This document shows, piece by piece, positions 27,066-35,724 of a stretch of 64,000 nucleotides of DNA. The notes beneath the pieces are model-generated. The model did no database searches. It saw only the letters and a list, made by a program, of their open reading frames with translations, and was not told where the DNA came from. The stretch's first letter is position 1, and each line of letters starts with the position of its first letter. This stretch comes from Roseomonas indoligenes (lineage in GTDB: Bacteria; Pseudomonadota; Alphaproteobacteria; Acetobacterales; Acetobacteraceae): positions 310,001 to 374,000 of the forward strand of contig NZ_JAGIZA010000005.1 of the NCBI RefSeq assembly GCF_017813365.1, in the 5' to 3' direction. The translations under genes and the position numbers were made by a program.

Positions 27066-28175
27066 ATGCCCGACGGCTCCCTCCCCCCGAACCGCCCTCT
27101 GCCGGAACCGGCCGCGCGCCCCCTGCGCGATGCCGACGCCCTGGCGGCCGCCGGCCTGGTCCCGCCCGGCTCCCTGCCGACGCTGCGCGCGGTGGCGGCG
27201 CGCTACGCCGTTTCCGTCACCCCCGCGATGGCCGCCCTGATCGACCCCTCCGATCCCAAGGACCCCATCGCCGCCCAGTACCTTCCCCACCCGGCGGAGC
27301 TGGAAGCCTCCCCGCTGGAGCTGGAGGACCCGATCGCCGACCATCCGCACACCCCGGTGACGGGCGTGGTCCATCGCTACCCCGACCGCGCACTGCTGAA
27401 GCCCCTCCTGGCCTGCCCGGTCTATTGCCGCTTCTGCTTCCGCCGCGAACAGGTCGGCCCCTCCGGCGGTGTCCTGAGCGAGGCGGAGCTGGAAGCCGCG
27501 CTCGACTGGTTCGCTGCCCATCCGCAGGTGAAGGAAGCCATCCTGACGGGCGGCGACCCGCTGATGCTCTCCCCGCGACGGCTGGGCCACATCATCCGCC
27601 GCCTGTCGGCAATGCCGCATATCGGCATCATCCGCCTGCACACCCGCGTGCCCGTTGCCGACCCCGCCCGCGTGAACGATGCCCTGGCAGAGGCGCTGGA
27701 CACGGAAACCGCCCTCTTCCTCTGCCTGCACGCCAACCACGCGCGCGAGTTCACGCCGGAGGCCCGCGCCGCCCTGCGCCGCCTCTCCCGCGCCGGCGTC
27801 GCCCTGCTCGGCCAGACCGTCCTTCTGCGCGGTGTGAACGACACCGCCGAGAGCCTGGAAGCCCTGCTCCGCGCGATGCTGGAGTGCCGGGTGAAGCCTT
27901 ACTACCTGCACCAGCTGGACCGCGCCCCGGGAACCGCGCGCTTCGAGGTGCCGATCGCCGAAGGCCGCGCCCTGCTGGCATCCCTCCGCGGCCGCGTCAC
28001 CGGCCTGGCCTGGCCCACCTACGCCCTGGACCTGCCGGGCGGCCAGGGAAAGGCCCCGATCGGCCCGGACTTCGCGGAGCGCGCCGAGGGTGGGTGGCAG
28101 GTGCGCGGCCCGCTCGGCGGCGGGCACTTCCAGGCGGACGGGGCGACCTCGGAGGGCAGCCCGACGGCAGGCTGA
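27066..28175 (+). CDS. epmB: EF-P beta-lysylation protein EpmB (lysine 2,3-aminomutase family)
   Basis: Radical-SAM, PLP-dependent aminomutase that makes (R)-beta-lysine for EF-P. The 369-residue product carries the [4Fe-4S] motif CPVYCRFCFRRE (CX3CX2C, about 119-126), AILTGGDPLMLSPRRLG, and the downstream core HTRVPVADPARVNDALAEAL and LLRGVNDTAESL. It is somewhat longer than enterobacterial EpmB because of a C-terminal tail of about 25 residues. Context with epmA and efp favours EpmB over a catabolic lysine 2,3-aminomutase. ATG at 27066. Confidence 0.92.
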   Translation: MPDGSLPPNRPLPEPAARPLRDADALAAAGLVPPGSLPTLRAVAARYAVSVTPAMAALIDPSDPKDPIAAQYLPHPAELEASPLELEDPIADHPHTPVTGVVHRYPDRALLKPLLACPVYCRFCFRREQVGPSGGVLSEAELEAALDWFAAHPQVKEAILTGGDPLMLSPRRLGHIIRRLSAMPHIGIIRLHTRVPVADPARVNDALAEALDTETALFLCLHANHAREFTPEARAALRRLSRAGVALLGQTVLLRGVNDTAESLEALLRAMLECRVKPYYLHQLDRAPGTARFEVPIAEGRALLASLRGRVTGLAWPTYALDLPGGQGKAPIGPDFAERAEGGWQVRGPLGGGHFQADGATSEGSPTAG

Positions 28176-28258
28176 TCCCGCGCCGCATCGAACGAACCGG
28201 TTTCGGAACGACAGCCTCGCGCTATGCTGCTTTCCCGACCGCTGAGGACGTGAGGCCG

Positions 28259-28642
28259 ATGGAAGCTGTTCCCACCCCGCTGAAGGCCGCCTTCGCGGAG
28301 GCGCGCGCCCGGCGCGATATGACCGAGGTCCTGCCCGTCTTCGTCCACTCGCGCCTCTTCGTCGTCGCCGTGGCGGAGGGCGACGAGCTGCAGCTTTTCA
28401 TCACCAAGTCTCCCCGGCCCGACCGGATGTGCGTGACCGTCGCGGAGAGCCGCCAGGCACTTGCCCGCGTCCCCCGGCACCTTGTCCACGCCATCGACAT
28501 GGAGAGACTGCTGAGAGGCATCGTCGGCGCCTGGGACATCTTCGTCATGTACCCTGACGGAGGAGACATCCTGCACGCCGAGTACCTGCCGGACCTCCGC
28601 GACATGCTTGCCCCGGACGGCACGAGGAAGACCGACGCCTGA
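28259..28642 (+). CDS. Conserved-looking hypothetical protein downstream of epmB
   Basis: A 127-residue soluble protein with alternating strands and helices (VLPVFVHSRLFVVAVAE, LQLFITKSPRPDRMCVTVAES, VHAIDMERLLRGIVGAWDIFVMY). The overall pattern is vaguely like SseB-type small domains, but I cannot assign a family. It starts 83 bases after epmB on the same strand and ends at a hairpin, so it may be cotranscribed with epmB. Function unknown. Confidence 0.65.
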   Translation: MEAVPTPLKAAFAEARARRDMTEVLPVFVHSRLFVVAVAEGDELQLFITKSPRPDRMCVTVAESRQALARVPRHLVHAIDMERLLRGIVGAWDIFVMYPDGGDILHAEYLPDLRDMLAPDGTRKTDA

Positions 28643-28661
28643 CCTGCATCCAAACGAGAAA

Positions 28662-28691
28662 GGGCCCGGGCGGCACATGCCACCCGGGCCC
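28662..28691. terminator. Bidirectional hairpin terminator
   Basis: GGGCCCGGG at 28662-28670 pairs perfectly with CCCGGGCCC at 28683-28691. On the minus strand the stem is followed by TTTCTCGTTT, fitting termination of the manganese catalase side; on the plus strand only CTTC follows. It lies between two convergent genes. Confidence 0.65.
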
Positions 28692-28711
28692 CTTCACCGG
28701 CCTGGAGCCGA

Positions 28712-29638
28712 TCAACGCGACTTCTTGTACAGCTTCGTCGCGATCTCGAACATTTCCTCCGGCGCATAGTCCGGCGTGAAGGCGGAGGGAACGCCGACAA
28801 GCTGGTGGATCTTGCCGCCCTCGGGCATGCCGTCCACCACCGTCAGCTCGCCCGGCGGATCGGCCGGCAGCGCCTGCTCGCCATTCCCCCAGATGCCCGC
28901 GATCTCCTTGTAGTCATTCGGGCTCCAGGTATAGAGCCGGCGGTGCGAGCCCTCCTGCAGGTACTTCTGGCACTCCGGGATCTTGCTCAGCGGAATGTTC
29001 GGCGTCGGCAGGAACTTCTCCAGCTCCACGCCCGTGATCTGCTTCAGCGCGAGCGCGTAGGCATGCGCGTGCACGGAACCGCGGACGAGGAGATAGCCGC
29101 AGACCTCGCGACCCGTCGGATCGGACAGCGTCTCATAGACGCGCAGCTTGTGCAGCCGCGCGCCGCATTCCAGGTGAAAGTTGTGCAGCAGGTCCACGAC
29201 GACATTGCCCGTCGTCGTGATCATGTCGTTGTTCCACGACATGGAGTTGCTGTTCACCGGCATCGAGCCGCCGGCGCCCGAGAGGAAGGAGGCGGCGGAG
29301 CGGATCTCCTTCATCGCCTCGAAGGGCGACATGGAGATATCGCCGCCATCGCCCTGATCGGCGCCGGGCACGTCCGGGCCGTTGTTGAGCATCGCGACGC
29401 CGTTGCTCACCAGCTCCACATGGCCCAGCTCCTCCGCCGTGATGGAGGCCACCAGGCTGTAGAAGGGGCGCAGCTTGTCCTTGGAACGGAAATTGAAGCT
29501 CTGGAACATGTAGTTCCCGAGCGTGGACATCTCGCCGTACTTGCCACCCAGCAGCTCCTGCAAGGCAGCGCCCGCGTTGGGATCCTGCTTCTTGGGCGGG
29601 GGAAGCTCGGCCTGGAGCTTGTCGACGCGCATAAACAT
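28712..29638 (-). CDS. Manganese catalase
   Basis: Non-haem catalase that dismutates hydrogen peroxide with a di-manganese centre. The 308-residue product opens MFMRVDKLQAELP, as usual for the family. Metal ligands are visible: Glu36 (KYGEMSTL), Glu70 and His73 (ITAEELGHVEL), Glu157 (FHLECGARLHKL) and His190 (VRGSVHAHAYAL). The C-terminal part (PSAFTPDYAPEEMFEIATKLYKKS) is also typical. An ATG two codons later is possible. Divergent from the Bug-type receptor gene; 183 bases between them hold the promoters. Confidence 0.93.
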   Translation of the reverse strand: MFMRVDKLQAELPPPKKQDPNAGAALQELLGGKYGEMSTLGNYMFQSFNFRSKDKLRPFYSLVASITAEELGHVELVSNGVAMLNNGPDVPGADQGDGGDISMSPFEAMKEIRSAASFLSGAGGSMPVNSNSMSWNNDMITTTGNVVVDLLHNFHLECGARLHKLRVYETLSDPTGREVCGYLLVRGSVHAHAYALALKQITGVELEKFLPTPNIPLSKIPECQKYLQEGSHRRLYTWSPNDYKEIAGIWGNGEQALPADPPGELTVVDGMPEGGKIHQLVGVPSAFTPDYAPEEMFEIATKLYKKSR

Positions 29639-29821
29639 AGGTTGGTCTCCAACGAAGGCGGTTGCGTTGAAGAACGGGTGGGACTGTCCTGGGTTATAGA
29701 CCTGACGAACCCGTGTTCGGCCGTTTCGATGAAACCCGCGCCCCTTTCCCTCCTGTGGCCAGCCGGTTCAACATACCCCCACAAACGGTGCCCGCGAACG
29801 GGCACCACCGGGGAGACATCC

Positions 29822-30808
29822 ATGACCGACTTCACCCGCCGCGCCCTTGCGGCGACCGGCCTCGCCGCGCTCGCCTCCCCCCGCATCGCCCGTGCCCAGG
29901 CCGCCTTCCCCAGCCGCGCCATCACCATGGTGATCCCCTTCGCCGCCGGCGGCCCCACCGACATCGTCGGCCGCCTCCTGGCCGAGAGCATGGGCAAGGA
30001 TCTCGGCCAGCCCGTGGTGGTGGAGAACAGCACGGGTGCCGGCGGCACCATCGGCGCCCAGCGCGTCGCCCAGGCCCGGCCGGACGGCTACACCGTGCTC
30101 CTGCACCACATCGGCATGGGAGTGATCCCCACGATGTACCGCCGCCTGGCCTACGATCCCGTGCACGGCTTCGAGCCCCTGGGCCTGGTCACGGAAGTGC
30201 CGATGACGCTGGTCGGTCGGCGGGAGCTTCCCGCGAACAGCCTGGCGGAGCTGGTGGCCCTGATGAAGTCGCAGGGCGACCGCTTCAACCTGGCGGATGC
30301 CGGGATCGGTTCCTCCTCCGCCCTCTGCGGCGCGCTTTTCGCCAACGCCATCGGCGCGAGACCCACCGTCATCCCCTTCCGCGGCACGGGGCCGGCGATG
30401 CAGGAAATCCTCGGCGGCCGCGTGGACCTGCTTTGCGACCAGACCACGCAGACCACGGAATACATCCGCGGCGGCTCCGTAAAGGTCTTCGCCACCCCGT
30501 CCCGCACCCGCATCGCCACTCTGCCGGAGATCCCCACCACGGCCGAGGGCGGACTGCCGAACTTCATCGTCACCGTCTGGCACGGCCTCTACGCCCCGAA
30601 GGGCACCCCCGCCCCGATCTGCTCCCGCCTCACCGCCTCCCTCCAGGCCGCGCTGCGGGATCCGCGCATCGTCCAGCGCTTCAGTGAGATCGGCACCGCC
30701 CCCGTCTCCCAGGCCGATGCCACGCCCGAAGCGCACCAGCGCTTCTGGACGGCCGATATCGCCAAGTGGAAGCCGGTGATCGAGGCCACCAACGCCTATG
30801 CGGACTGA
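29822..30808 (+). CDS. Tripartite tricarboxylate transporter substrate-binding protein (Bug/TctC family)
   Basis: A 328-residue periplasmic receptor. Tat-type signal (FTRRALAATGLAAL, cleavage near IARAQ), then the Bug hallmark PSRAITMVIPFAAGGPTDIVGRLLAE (two conserved phosphate/carboxylate-contacting loops) and VVVENSTGAGGTIGAQRVAQARPDGYT. The C-terminal WHGLYAPKGTPAPI segment is standard. No TctA/TctB lies beside it; the tctBA pair at 44.1-46.2 kb is 13 kb away. The ligand is probably a small organic acid (family knowledge). ATG at 29822. Confidence 0.92.
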   Translation: MTDFTRRALAATGLAALASPRIARAQAAFPSRAITMVIPFAAGGPTDIVGRLLAESMGKDLGQPVVVENSTGAGGTIGAQRVAQARPDGYTVLLHHIGMGVIPTMYRRLAYDPVHGFEPLGLVTEVPMTLVGRRELPANSLAELVALMKSQGDRFNLADAGIGSSSALCGALFANAIGARPTVIPFRGTGPAMQEILGGRVDLLCDQTTQTTEYIRGGSVKVFATPSRTRIATLPEIPTTAEGGLPNFIVTVWHGLYAPKGTPAPICSRLTASLQAALRDPRIVQRFSEIGTAPVSQADATPEAHQRFWTADIAKWKPVIEATNAYAD

Positions 30809-31150
30809 TCCGGCCGGGCGTCATCCCCAGGGAGGGCGCGCCGCCGGCACTCGTTGCCAACAGGGTTATCCACAGGTCCTTTCCGTTGGCCTGTGAGGCT
30901 TTTCAATCTGTTGTGGGTCAGTACGGCGGCTGTCCCACAGCTTTTCCCACTAAGTGCGCTCTCGAAACCGTGAGGCTCGCTGCGGGTGCACCAGGGCGCA
31001 TCGCTCCGCCCGCCCTGGACGCATCGTGCGGGCCGGCACCCCGCCAAAATGTTGCCAAGCCCAGGACCCGCGTGTAGAGCCCGCCGCCTGATCCTTCCCT
31101 TCCGCGGCGCCACCCCTGCGCCGCCCCAGACGACGAACAGGACGCCCCCA
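30809..31150. other. 342-base intergenic region upstream of efp
   Basis: No gene is seen on either strand. The first half is less GC-rich than its surroundings and contains a perfect DnaA box (30866-30874), an inverted repeat TGTGGG (30912-30917) / CCCACA (30934-30939) and further CCCAC words near 30946. The second half is GC-rich leader, presumably with the efp promoter. No tRNA or riboswitch structure is evident. Confidence 0.6.
30866..30874 (+). promoter_or_regulatory. Perfect DnaA-box match
   Basis: TTATCCACA matches the DnaA consensus TTATNCACA at all positions. Only one perfect copy is present; neighbouring CCCACA words are weaker. Neither the classical origin neighbours (dnaA, dnaN, hemE, parAB) nor a clear AT-rich unwinding element is here, so a replication origin is unlikely. 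Confidence 0.5.
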
Positions 31151-31720
31151 ATGGCGAAGATGCAGGCCAATCAGATGCGCGCCGGCATGGTCATCGAATT
31201 CGAGGGCCAGCGCTACACGATCCTGAAGCAGAACATCATGATCCCCGGCAAGGGGAACGCGATCATTCAGGTCGACATGCGCAACATCAAGACGGGGTCC
31301 AAGAAGGACCAGCGTTGGCGCACCGCCGACACCGTCGAGCGCCTGCAGACCGAGGACAAGGAGTTCACCTTCTCCTACGCCGAGGGCGACAACATCGTCC
31401 TGATGGACCCCGAGACCTTCGAGCAGACCACCGTCTCCAAGGACATCCTCGGCGAGCGCCTGCCCTTCCTCGTCGAGAACATGACCGTCAACGTCCGCCT
31501 CATCGAGGGCGAGCCGGTCGCCATGGAGCTGCCGGACACGGTGGTGCTGGAGATCGTCGAAGCCGACCCGGTGGTGAAGGGCCAGACCGCCTCCTCCTCC
31601 TACAAGCCCGCCCTTCTCTCGAACGGCGTGAAGACGATGGTTCCGCCCTTCATCACCGCCGGCGAGAAGATCGTCGTCCGCACCGAGGACGCCTCCTACC
31701 TCGAACGCGCCAAGGGCTGA
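31151..31720 (+). CDS. efp: Elongation factor P
   Basis: Relieves ribosome stalling at polyproline stretches by entering the E site. The 189-residue product has the three-domain EF-P length: KOW-like domain I with IPGKGNA, where Lys34 is the residue modified with beta-lysine in EpmAB organisms; domain II with VSKDILGERLPFLVENMTVNV; domain III ending FITAGEKIVVRTEDASYLERAKG. It is followed by suhB after 10 bases. Presence of epmA/epmB nearby fits Lys34 beta-lysylation. The proline-rich TolA-like protein at 3.9 kb is an obvious client (inference). Confidence 0.96.
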   Translation: MAKMQANQMRAGMVIEFEGQRYTILKQNIMIPGKGNAIIQVDMRNIKTGSKKDQRWRTADTVERLQTEDKEFTFSYAEGDNIVLMDPETFEQTTVSKDILGERLPFLVENMTVNVRLIEGEPVAMELPDTVVLEIVEADPVVKGQTASSSYKPALLSNGVKTMVPPFITAGEKIVVRTEDASYLERAKG

Positions 31721-31730
31721 TCCAGACAGC

Positions 31731-32606
31731 ATGTCCGGCGCACAATCCTCCGCACGCCTCTCGCCCGCGCTGACCGTCGTGGTGAACGCCGCCCGCAAGG
31801 CCGGGCGGCGCCTGCTTCGCGACTTCAGCGAGGTGGAGAACCTCCAGGTCAGCAGCAAGGGCCCCGGCGACTTCGTCTCCCAGGCCGACCTGCGCTCCGA
31901 GGAGACGCTGCGCGAGGAACTGCGCCGCGCCCGCCCCGGCTTCGCCTTCCTCATGGAGGAATCGGGCGCGAGCGGCGATGCCGACTGGGAGTGGCGCTGG
32001 GTCGTCGATCCGCTCGACGGCACCACGAACTTCCTGCACGGCATCCCGCAATGGTGCATCTCCGTCGGCATCGAGCACCGCCTGACGCCGACCACCTCCG
32101 AGATCGCCGCCGGCGTCATCTACAATCCCGCCACGGACGAGCTGTTCTGGGCCGAGAAGGGCCGCGGCGCCTTCCTGAACGACCGGCGCCTGCGCGTCTC
32201 CGGCCGGCGGGACATGAACGCCGCCCTCTTCGCCACCGGCATCCCCTTCGCGAAGGTGCCGCACCGCGCGGAGTTCTCCACCACCCTCGCCCGGCTCATG
32301 CCGCATGTCGCGGGCATCCGCCGCTTCGGCTCGGCGGCACTCGACCTCGCCTGGGTCGCGGCCGGCCGCTACGAGGGCTACTGGGAACTCGGCCTGAAGC
32401 AGTGGGACTGCGCGGCCGGCATCATCATGGTGAAGGAGGCCGGCGGCTACGTGACCGGCCCCGGTGAGGAAGACCCCTACGCCACCGGCAACATCGTCGC
32501 CGGCAACCCCTTCCTGCACGGCAAGCTGCGGGAAGCGGTGGTGGAGGGCATCGGCTATGTCGCGGAACGCCGCGGCACTGCGGCGAGTGAGGCAGGCCCC
32601 GCCTGA
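31731..32606 (+). CDS. suhB: Inositol monophosphatase family protein (SuhB-like)
   Basis: A 291-residue Mg-dependent phosphatase that hydrolyses myo-inositol-1-phosphate or related substrates; SuhB also takes part in rRNA antitermination in enterobacteria. The metal sites are present: FLMEESGASGD, VVDPLDGTTNFLHGIPQWCIS (the DPLDGT motif), and LKQWDCAAGIIMVKEAGG with the last metal Asp. The beginning SPALTVVVNAARKAGRRLLRDF is typical. It follows efp by 10 bases and precedes the histidine kinase by 60, so all three are probably one transcript. Confidence 0.92.
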   Translation: MSGAQSSARLSPALTVVVNAARKAGRRLLRDFSEVENLQVSSKGPGDFVSQADLRSEETLREELRRARPGFAFLMEESGASGDADWEWRWVVDPLDGTTNFLHGIPQWCISVGIEHRLTPTTSEIAAGVIYNPATDELFWAEKGRGAFLNDRRLRVSGRRDMNAALFATGIPFAKVPHRAEFSTTLARLMPHVAGIRRFGSAALDLAWVAAGRYEGYWELGLKQWDCAAGIIMVKEAGGYVTGPGEEDPYATGNIVAGNPFLHGKLREAVVEGIGYVAERRGTAASEAGPA

Positions 32607-32666
32607 TCCGGCGGGTTGAACTGCGCCGCCTTCCCGGCGATCCTGCCCCGCCGGGCAAGGCATGAG

Positions 32667-33851
32667 ATGAGCGATTCCCACCAGCACGACGTCGAGCTGA
32701 TCGGCCGCATCGAGGCGGTGCCCCGGATCCTCGACGTCGTGTGCCGGACCACGGGCATGGGATTCGCCGCCGTGGCCCGGGTCACGGATGATCGGTGGAT
32801 CGCCTGCCAGGTCCTGGACCGCATGGCCTTCGGCCTGCTGCCCGGCAGCGAGCTGCGGCTCGAGACCACCATCTGCAACGAGATCTGCGGCACCCGCGAG
32901 CCGGTGGCGATCGACCACGTGGCCGAGGACCCCGCCTTCCGTGGCCACCACACGCCGGCCCAGTACGGCTTCCAGAGCTACATCTCCGTCCCCATCCTCC
33001 TGCAGGGCGGCCGCTTCTTCGGAACGCTCTGCGCGATCGACCCCCGCCCCTTGCGGGTCAACACCCCCGAGACGCTCGGGATGTTCCGGCTCTTCGCCGA
33101 GCTGATCGGCACCCACATCTCCAGCGAGGAGGCGCTGCGCGACGCGCAGGCCGAGCTGACGAGCCATCGGGCCATGGCAGGGCTGCGGGAGGAGTTCATC
33201 GCCATCCTCGGCCACGACCTCCGCAACCCCGTGGCGTCCATCGCCTCCGGCGTCCGGCTGCTCGGCCGCAGCGTCACGGACGAGGGCGGGCGCAGCATCC
33301 TCGCCCTGATGCAAGGCAGCGTCCTGCGAATGACCGGCCTGATCGGCAATCTTATGGACTTCGCCCGCGCCCGCCTCGGCGAAGGCCTGAGCATCGAGGC
33401 ATCAACGGCACAGTCCGTCCGTCCGGCGGTGGAGCAGGCGGTGGCGGAGTTGCGCTCCGTTCACCCGAACCGGGAAATCCACACCGATCTGGACCTGGAC
33501 CTGCCGGTCGTCGCCGACCACGCCCGCCTGTCCCAGCTTCTCTCCAACCTGCTGAGCAACGCCATCGCCCACGGCGCTCCGGAAGGCCCGGTCCGCGTCG
33601 GCGGCACGGTACGGGACGGGCAGCTCGCGCTTTGGGTCGCGAATGCCGGCCGGCCGATCCCGCCGGAGGTCCGGGCCGCGCTGTTCCGCCCCTTCTCCCG
33701 CGGCACGCCGGGCCGCACCGGCCTCGCCTCGCAGGGCCTCGGCCTCGGCCTCTACATCGCCGGCCAGATCGCGAAGGCCCATGGCGGGCGGATCGAGGTC
33801 GCCTCGGATGAGAGCGAAACCCGCTTCACCCTCCAGATGCCCGCCGGCTGA
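32667..33851 (+). CDS. Soluble GAF-domain sensor histidine kinase
   Basis: A 394-residue cytoplasmic kinase without membrane segments. GAF domain at about 18-155 (SYISVPILLQGGRFFGTLCAID is the usual GAF centre), HisKA with the H-box FIAILGHDLRNPVASIASG (His183), then HATPase_c with N-box LLSNLLSNAIAHG, G1 VANAGRPIP and G2 SQGLGLGLYIA. There is no receiver domain and no response regulator adjacent, so it is an orphan kinase. GAF domains of this form sense small ligands or redox; here no Cys cluster or bilin Cys is obvious. ATG at 32667 is chosen over an upstream start at 32616 because homology begins after it. Confidence 0.9.
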   Translation: MSDSHQHDVELIGRIEAVPRILDVVCRTTGMGFAAVARVTDDRWIACQVLDRMAFGLLPGSELRLETTICNEICGTREPVAIDHVAEDPAFRGHHTPAQYGFQSYISVPILLQGGRFFGTLCAIDPRPLRVNTPETLGMFRLFAELIGTHISSEEALRDAQAELTSHRAMAGLREEFIAILGHDLRNPVASIASGVRLLGRSVTDEGGRSILALMQGSVLRMTGLIGNLMDFARARLGEGLSIEASTAQSVRPAVEQAVAELRSVHPNREIHTDLDLDLPVVADHARLSQLLSNLLSNAIAHGAPEGPVRVGGTVRDGQLALWVANAGRPIPPEVRAALFRPFSRGTPGRTGLASQGLGLGLYIAGQIAKAHGGRIEVASDESETRFTLQMPAG

Positions 33852-33897
33852 CGCGGCGTCGCTTCAAGCCCGTGCCGTCCTGGGCTACCCTGCCGGC

Positions 33898-34548
33898 GTG
33901 ATCGCCCCCGCCCTGCGCCGGGCCGCCCTTGCCGCGGCCCTGGCCCTTCCTCCCGCTGCCCTGCCGGTCCTCGCCCCGCCGGTCCTCGCGCAGTCCCCCG
34001 CCCCGCCGCCCGGCGCCGAGGAGGAGGAGCCGGGCGACCCCGCCGCGGCCGCGCCCGCCCCCGCCGATCTCTCCGCCGGCCCCCGCCCCTCGGAGCCGAT
34101 GGAGGTGGCGAACCTCGTCCTCGCCCCGGAACTCGCGCGGCAGCATGCCGGCGGCTGGCGTCTCTCCGGGCGCACCGGCCTCGGCGAGCCCGACCACGGC
34201 TCCCGCCTCTCGATCGAGACGATCGGCCGCTACCTCGCCAACCAGAGCACCGGCCGGGTCACGGTCATCGCCCAGGTCAGCGGCCCGGAGGACGACCCCT
34301 CCGTCGCCCGCCGCACCAGCCTCGCCCGCGCCATCACGGTCAAGGCCTCCCTCGTCCGCGGCGGCCTGGCCACCACGCGGATCGACCTCCGCCCGATGGG
34401 CCGCACGCCGGAAGGGCTGGACGTGATCGACATCCTCGCCCCGCCGGCCCCGCGGCCGAAGGAGGCGGCCGCGGCCGCTCCCGCCCCCCGGACCGCTCCT
34501 CCGGCATCGGGCGCGCCCCGCCCCAACCCCGCCCCGAGGGGCGGCTGA
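33898..34548 (+). CDS. Secreted protein with OmpA-like tail, first gene of a motor-like module
   Basis: A 216-residue exported protein from a GTG at 33898 (no ATG available). Signal peptide about 1-32 (hydrophobic Ala/Leu run ending VLAQ), a Pro/Ala/acidic linker, then a domain (about 60-185) whose second half, with SVARRTSLARAITVKASLVRGGLATTRIDL, resembles the last helix-strand of OmpA-type domains, where a run of alternating Arg/Ala precedes a strand. Tail is Ala/Pro-rich. It ends 5 bases before the MotA-like gene, so the two are coupled. I infer an envelope role; no family is firmly recognised. Confidence 0.66.
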   Translation: MIAPALRRAALAAALALPPAALPVLAPPVLAQSPAPPPGAEEEEPGDPAAAAPAPADLSAGPRPSEPMEVANLVLAPELARQHAGGWRLSGRTGLGEPDHGSRLSIETIGRYLANQSTGRVTVIAQVSGPEDDPSVARRTSLARAITVKASLVRGGLATTRIDLRPMGRTPEGLDVIDILAPPAPRPKEAAAAAPAPRTAPPASGAPRPNPAPRGG

Positions 34549-34553
34549 GCGCC

Positions 34554-35693
34554 ATGACGAACCCCACCCGCTACCTGCTCCGCATGGTGCTGTTCCTCGT
34601 GGTGGTAGCGCTGGTGGGCGCCCTCCTGTCCGGGGAGCTGCGGCACGCCTTCGCCGTGAACCCCGTGCTGAACGCCCTCATTCTCGCGGTGCTCGTCCTC
34701 GGCGCGGGCTGGTGCATCCGCCAGGTCCTCCTCCTCAAGCACGAGGTGGACTGGCTGGAGGCCTTCCGCGCCCCGAAGCCTGCTGCGGCCACCGCCCGGC
34801 CGCCCCGCCTCCTCGCCCCCATGGCCTCCATGCTGGCCACCCGCCGATCCGACCGGCTGATGCTCTCCACGGGCGCGATGCGGAGCGTGCTGGACGGCAT
34901 CGCTTCCCGCCTGGATGAGCAGCGGGAGCTGTCCCGCTACATGACGGGGCTGCTGATCTTCCTCGGCCTGCTCGGCACCTTCTGGGGCCTCATCCTCACC
35001 ATCGGGTCCGTCTCAGACGTGATCCAGAACATGTCCGTCGGCTCGGGCGACGTGACCACCCTCTTCAACCAGCTGAAATCCGGCCTCGCCCAGCCCCTCC
35101 AAGGCATGGGCGTCGCCTTCTCCTCCTCCATGCTCGGCCTCGCCAGCGCGCTGGTCCTGGGCTTCCTCGACCTCACCGCCGGGCAGGCCCAGACCCGCTT
35201 CTACAACGAGTTGGAGGAGTGGCTGGCCGGCGTCACCCGCCTCTCCTCCGGCGTGATCGGGGAAGCGGGCGGCGAGGGCGGATCCGTCCCCGCCTATGTC
35301 CAGGCCCTGCTGGAGCAGACCGCCGAGAACCTGGAGGGCCTGCAGCGCATCCTGACCCGAGGCGAGGAGCGCAGCGCGCAGGCCGGGCGTGCGCTCGAGA
35401 CCCTGGCCGAGCGCCTGACCGTGCTGACCGACCAGATGCGCGCCGGCCAGACGCTGATGCAGCGCGTGGCGGAGGCCCAGTCCGGCCTCGCCCCCTCCCT
35501 CGCCCGCCTCGGCGAGATCGGGGAGCATGAGGCCGCGTCCCGCAACCACCTTCGGAACGTGGAGCTCTACCTCGCCCGCCTGCTGGAGGAGAGCGCCCAG
35601 GGCCGCGCGCAATCGACCCAGGAGATCCGCTCCGAGATCAAGGTGCTGGCCCGCACCATCGCGGCCATGGCCGAGGCGCCGCCGCAATCGTGA
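34554..35693 (+). CDS. MotA/TolQ/ExbB-family proton channel protein, uncharacterised subgroup
   Basis: A 379-residue inner-membrane protein. Hydrophobic helices lie at about 8-28 and 39-59, then after a loop at about 125-150 (YMTGLLIFLGLLGTFWGLILTIG, the ExbB/TolQ/MotA signature) and 186-208 (AFSSSMLGLASALVLGFLDL). Residues about 210-379 form a long Gln/Glu/Arg/Leu coiled coil ending in the STQEIRSEIKVLARTIAAM segment. It lacks the long cytoplasmic loop of MotA and has a C-terminal coil that TolQ does not have. The next gene is a MotB/OmpA-like partner 31 bases away. Together they should form a proton-driven complex across the cell envelope (inference). Confidence 0.85.
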   Translation: MTNPTRYLLRMVLFLVVVALVGALLSGELRHAFAVNPVLNALILAVLVLGAGWCIRQVLLLKHEVDWLEAFRAPKPAAATARPPRLLAPMASMLATRRSDRLMLSTGAMRSVLDGIASRLDEQRELSRYMTGLLIFLGLLGTFWGLILTIGSVSDVIQNMSVGSGDVTTLFNQLKSGLAQPLQGMGVAFSSSMLGLASALVLGFLDLTAGQAQTRFYNELEEWLAGVTRLSSGVIGEAGGEGGSVPAYVQALLEQTAENLEGLQRILTRGEERSAQAGRALETLAERLTVLTDQMRAGQTLMQRVAEAQSGLAPSLARLGEIGEHEAASRNHLRNVELYLARLLEESAQGRAQSTQEIRSEIKVLARTIAAMAEAPPQS

Positions 35694-35724
35694 CGACGGC
35701 CTCGCACCCAGGGGCCACGCACCG

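Noticed and set aside
30809-31150. Chromosomal replication origin at the DnaA box
   Set aside because: Only one perfect box, no cluster, no AT-rich unwinding stretch, and no origin-linked genes such as dnaA, dnaN or parAB nearby.
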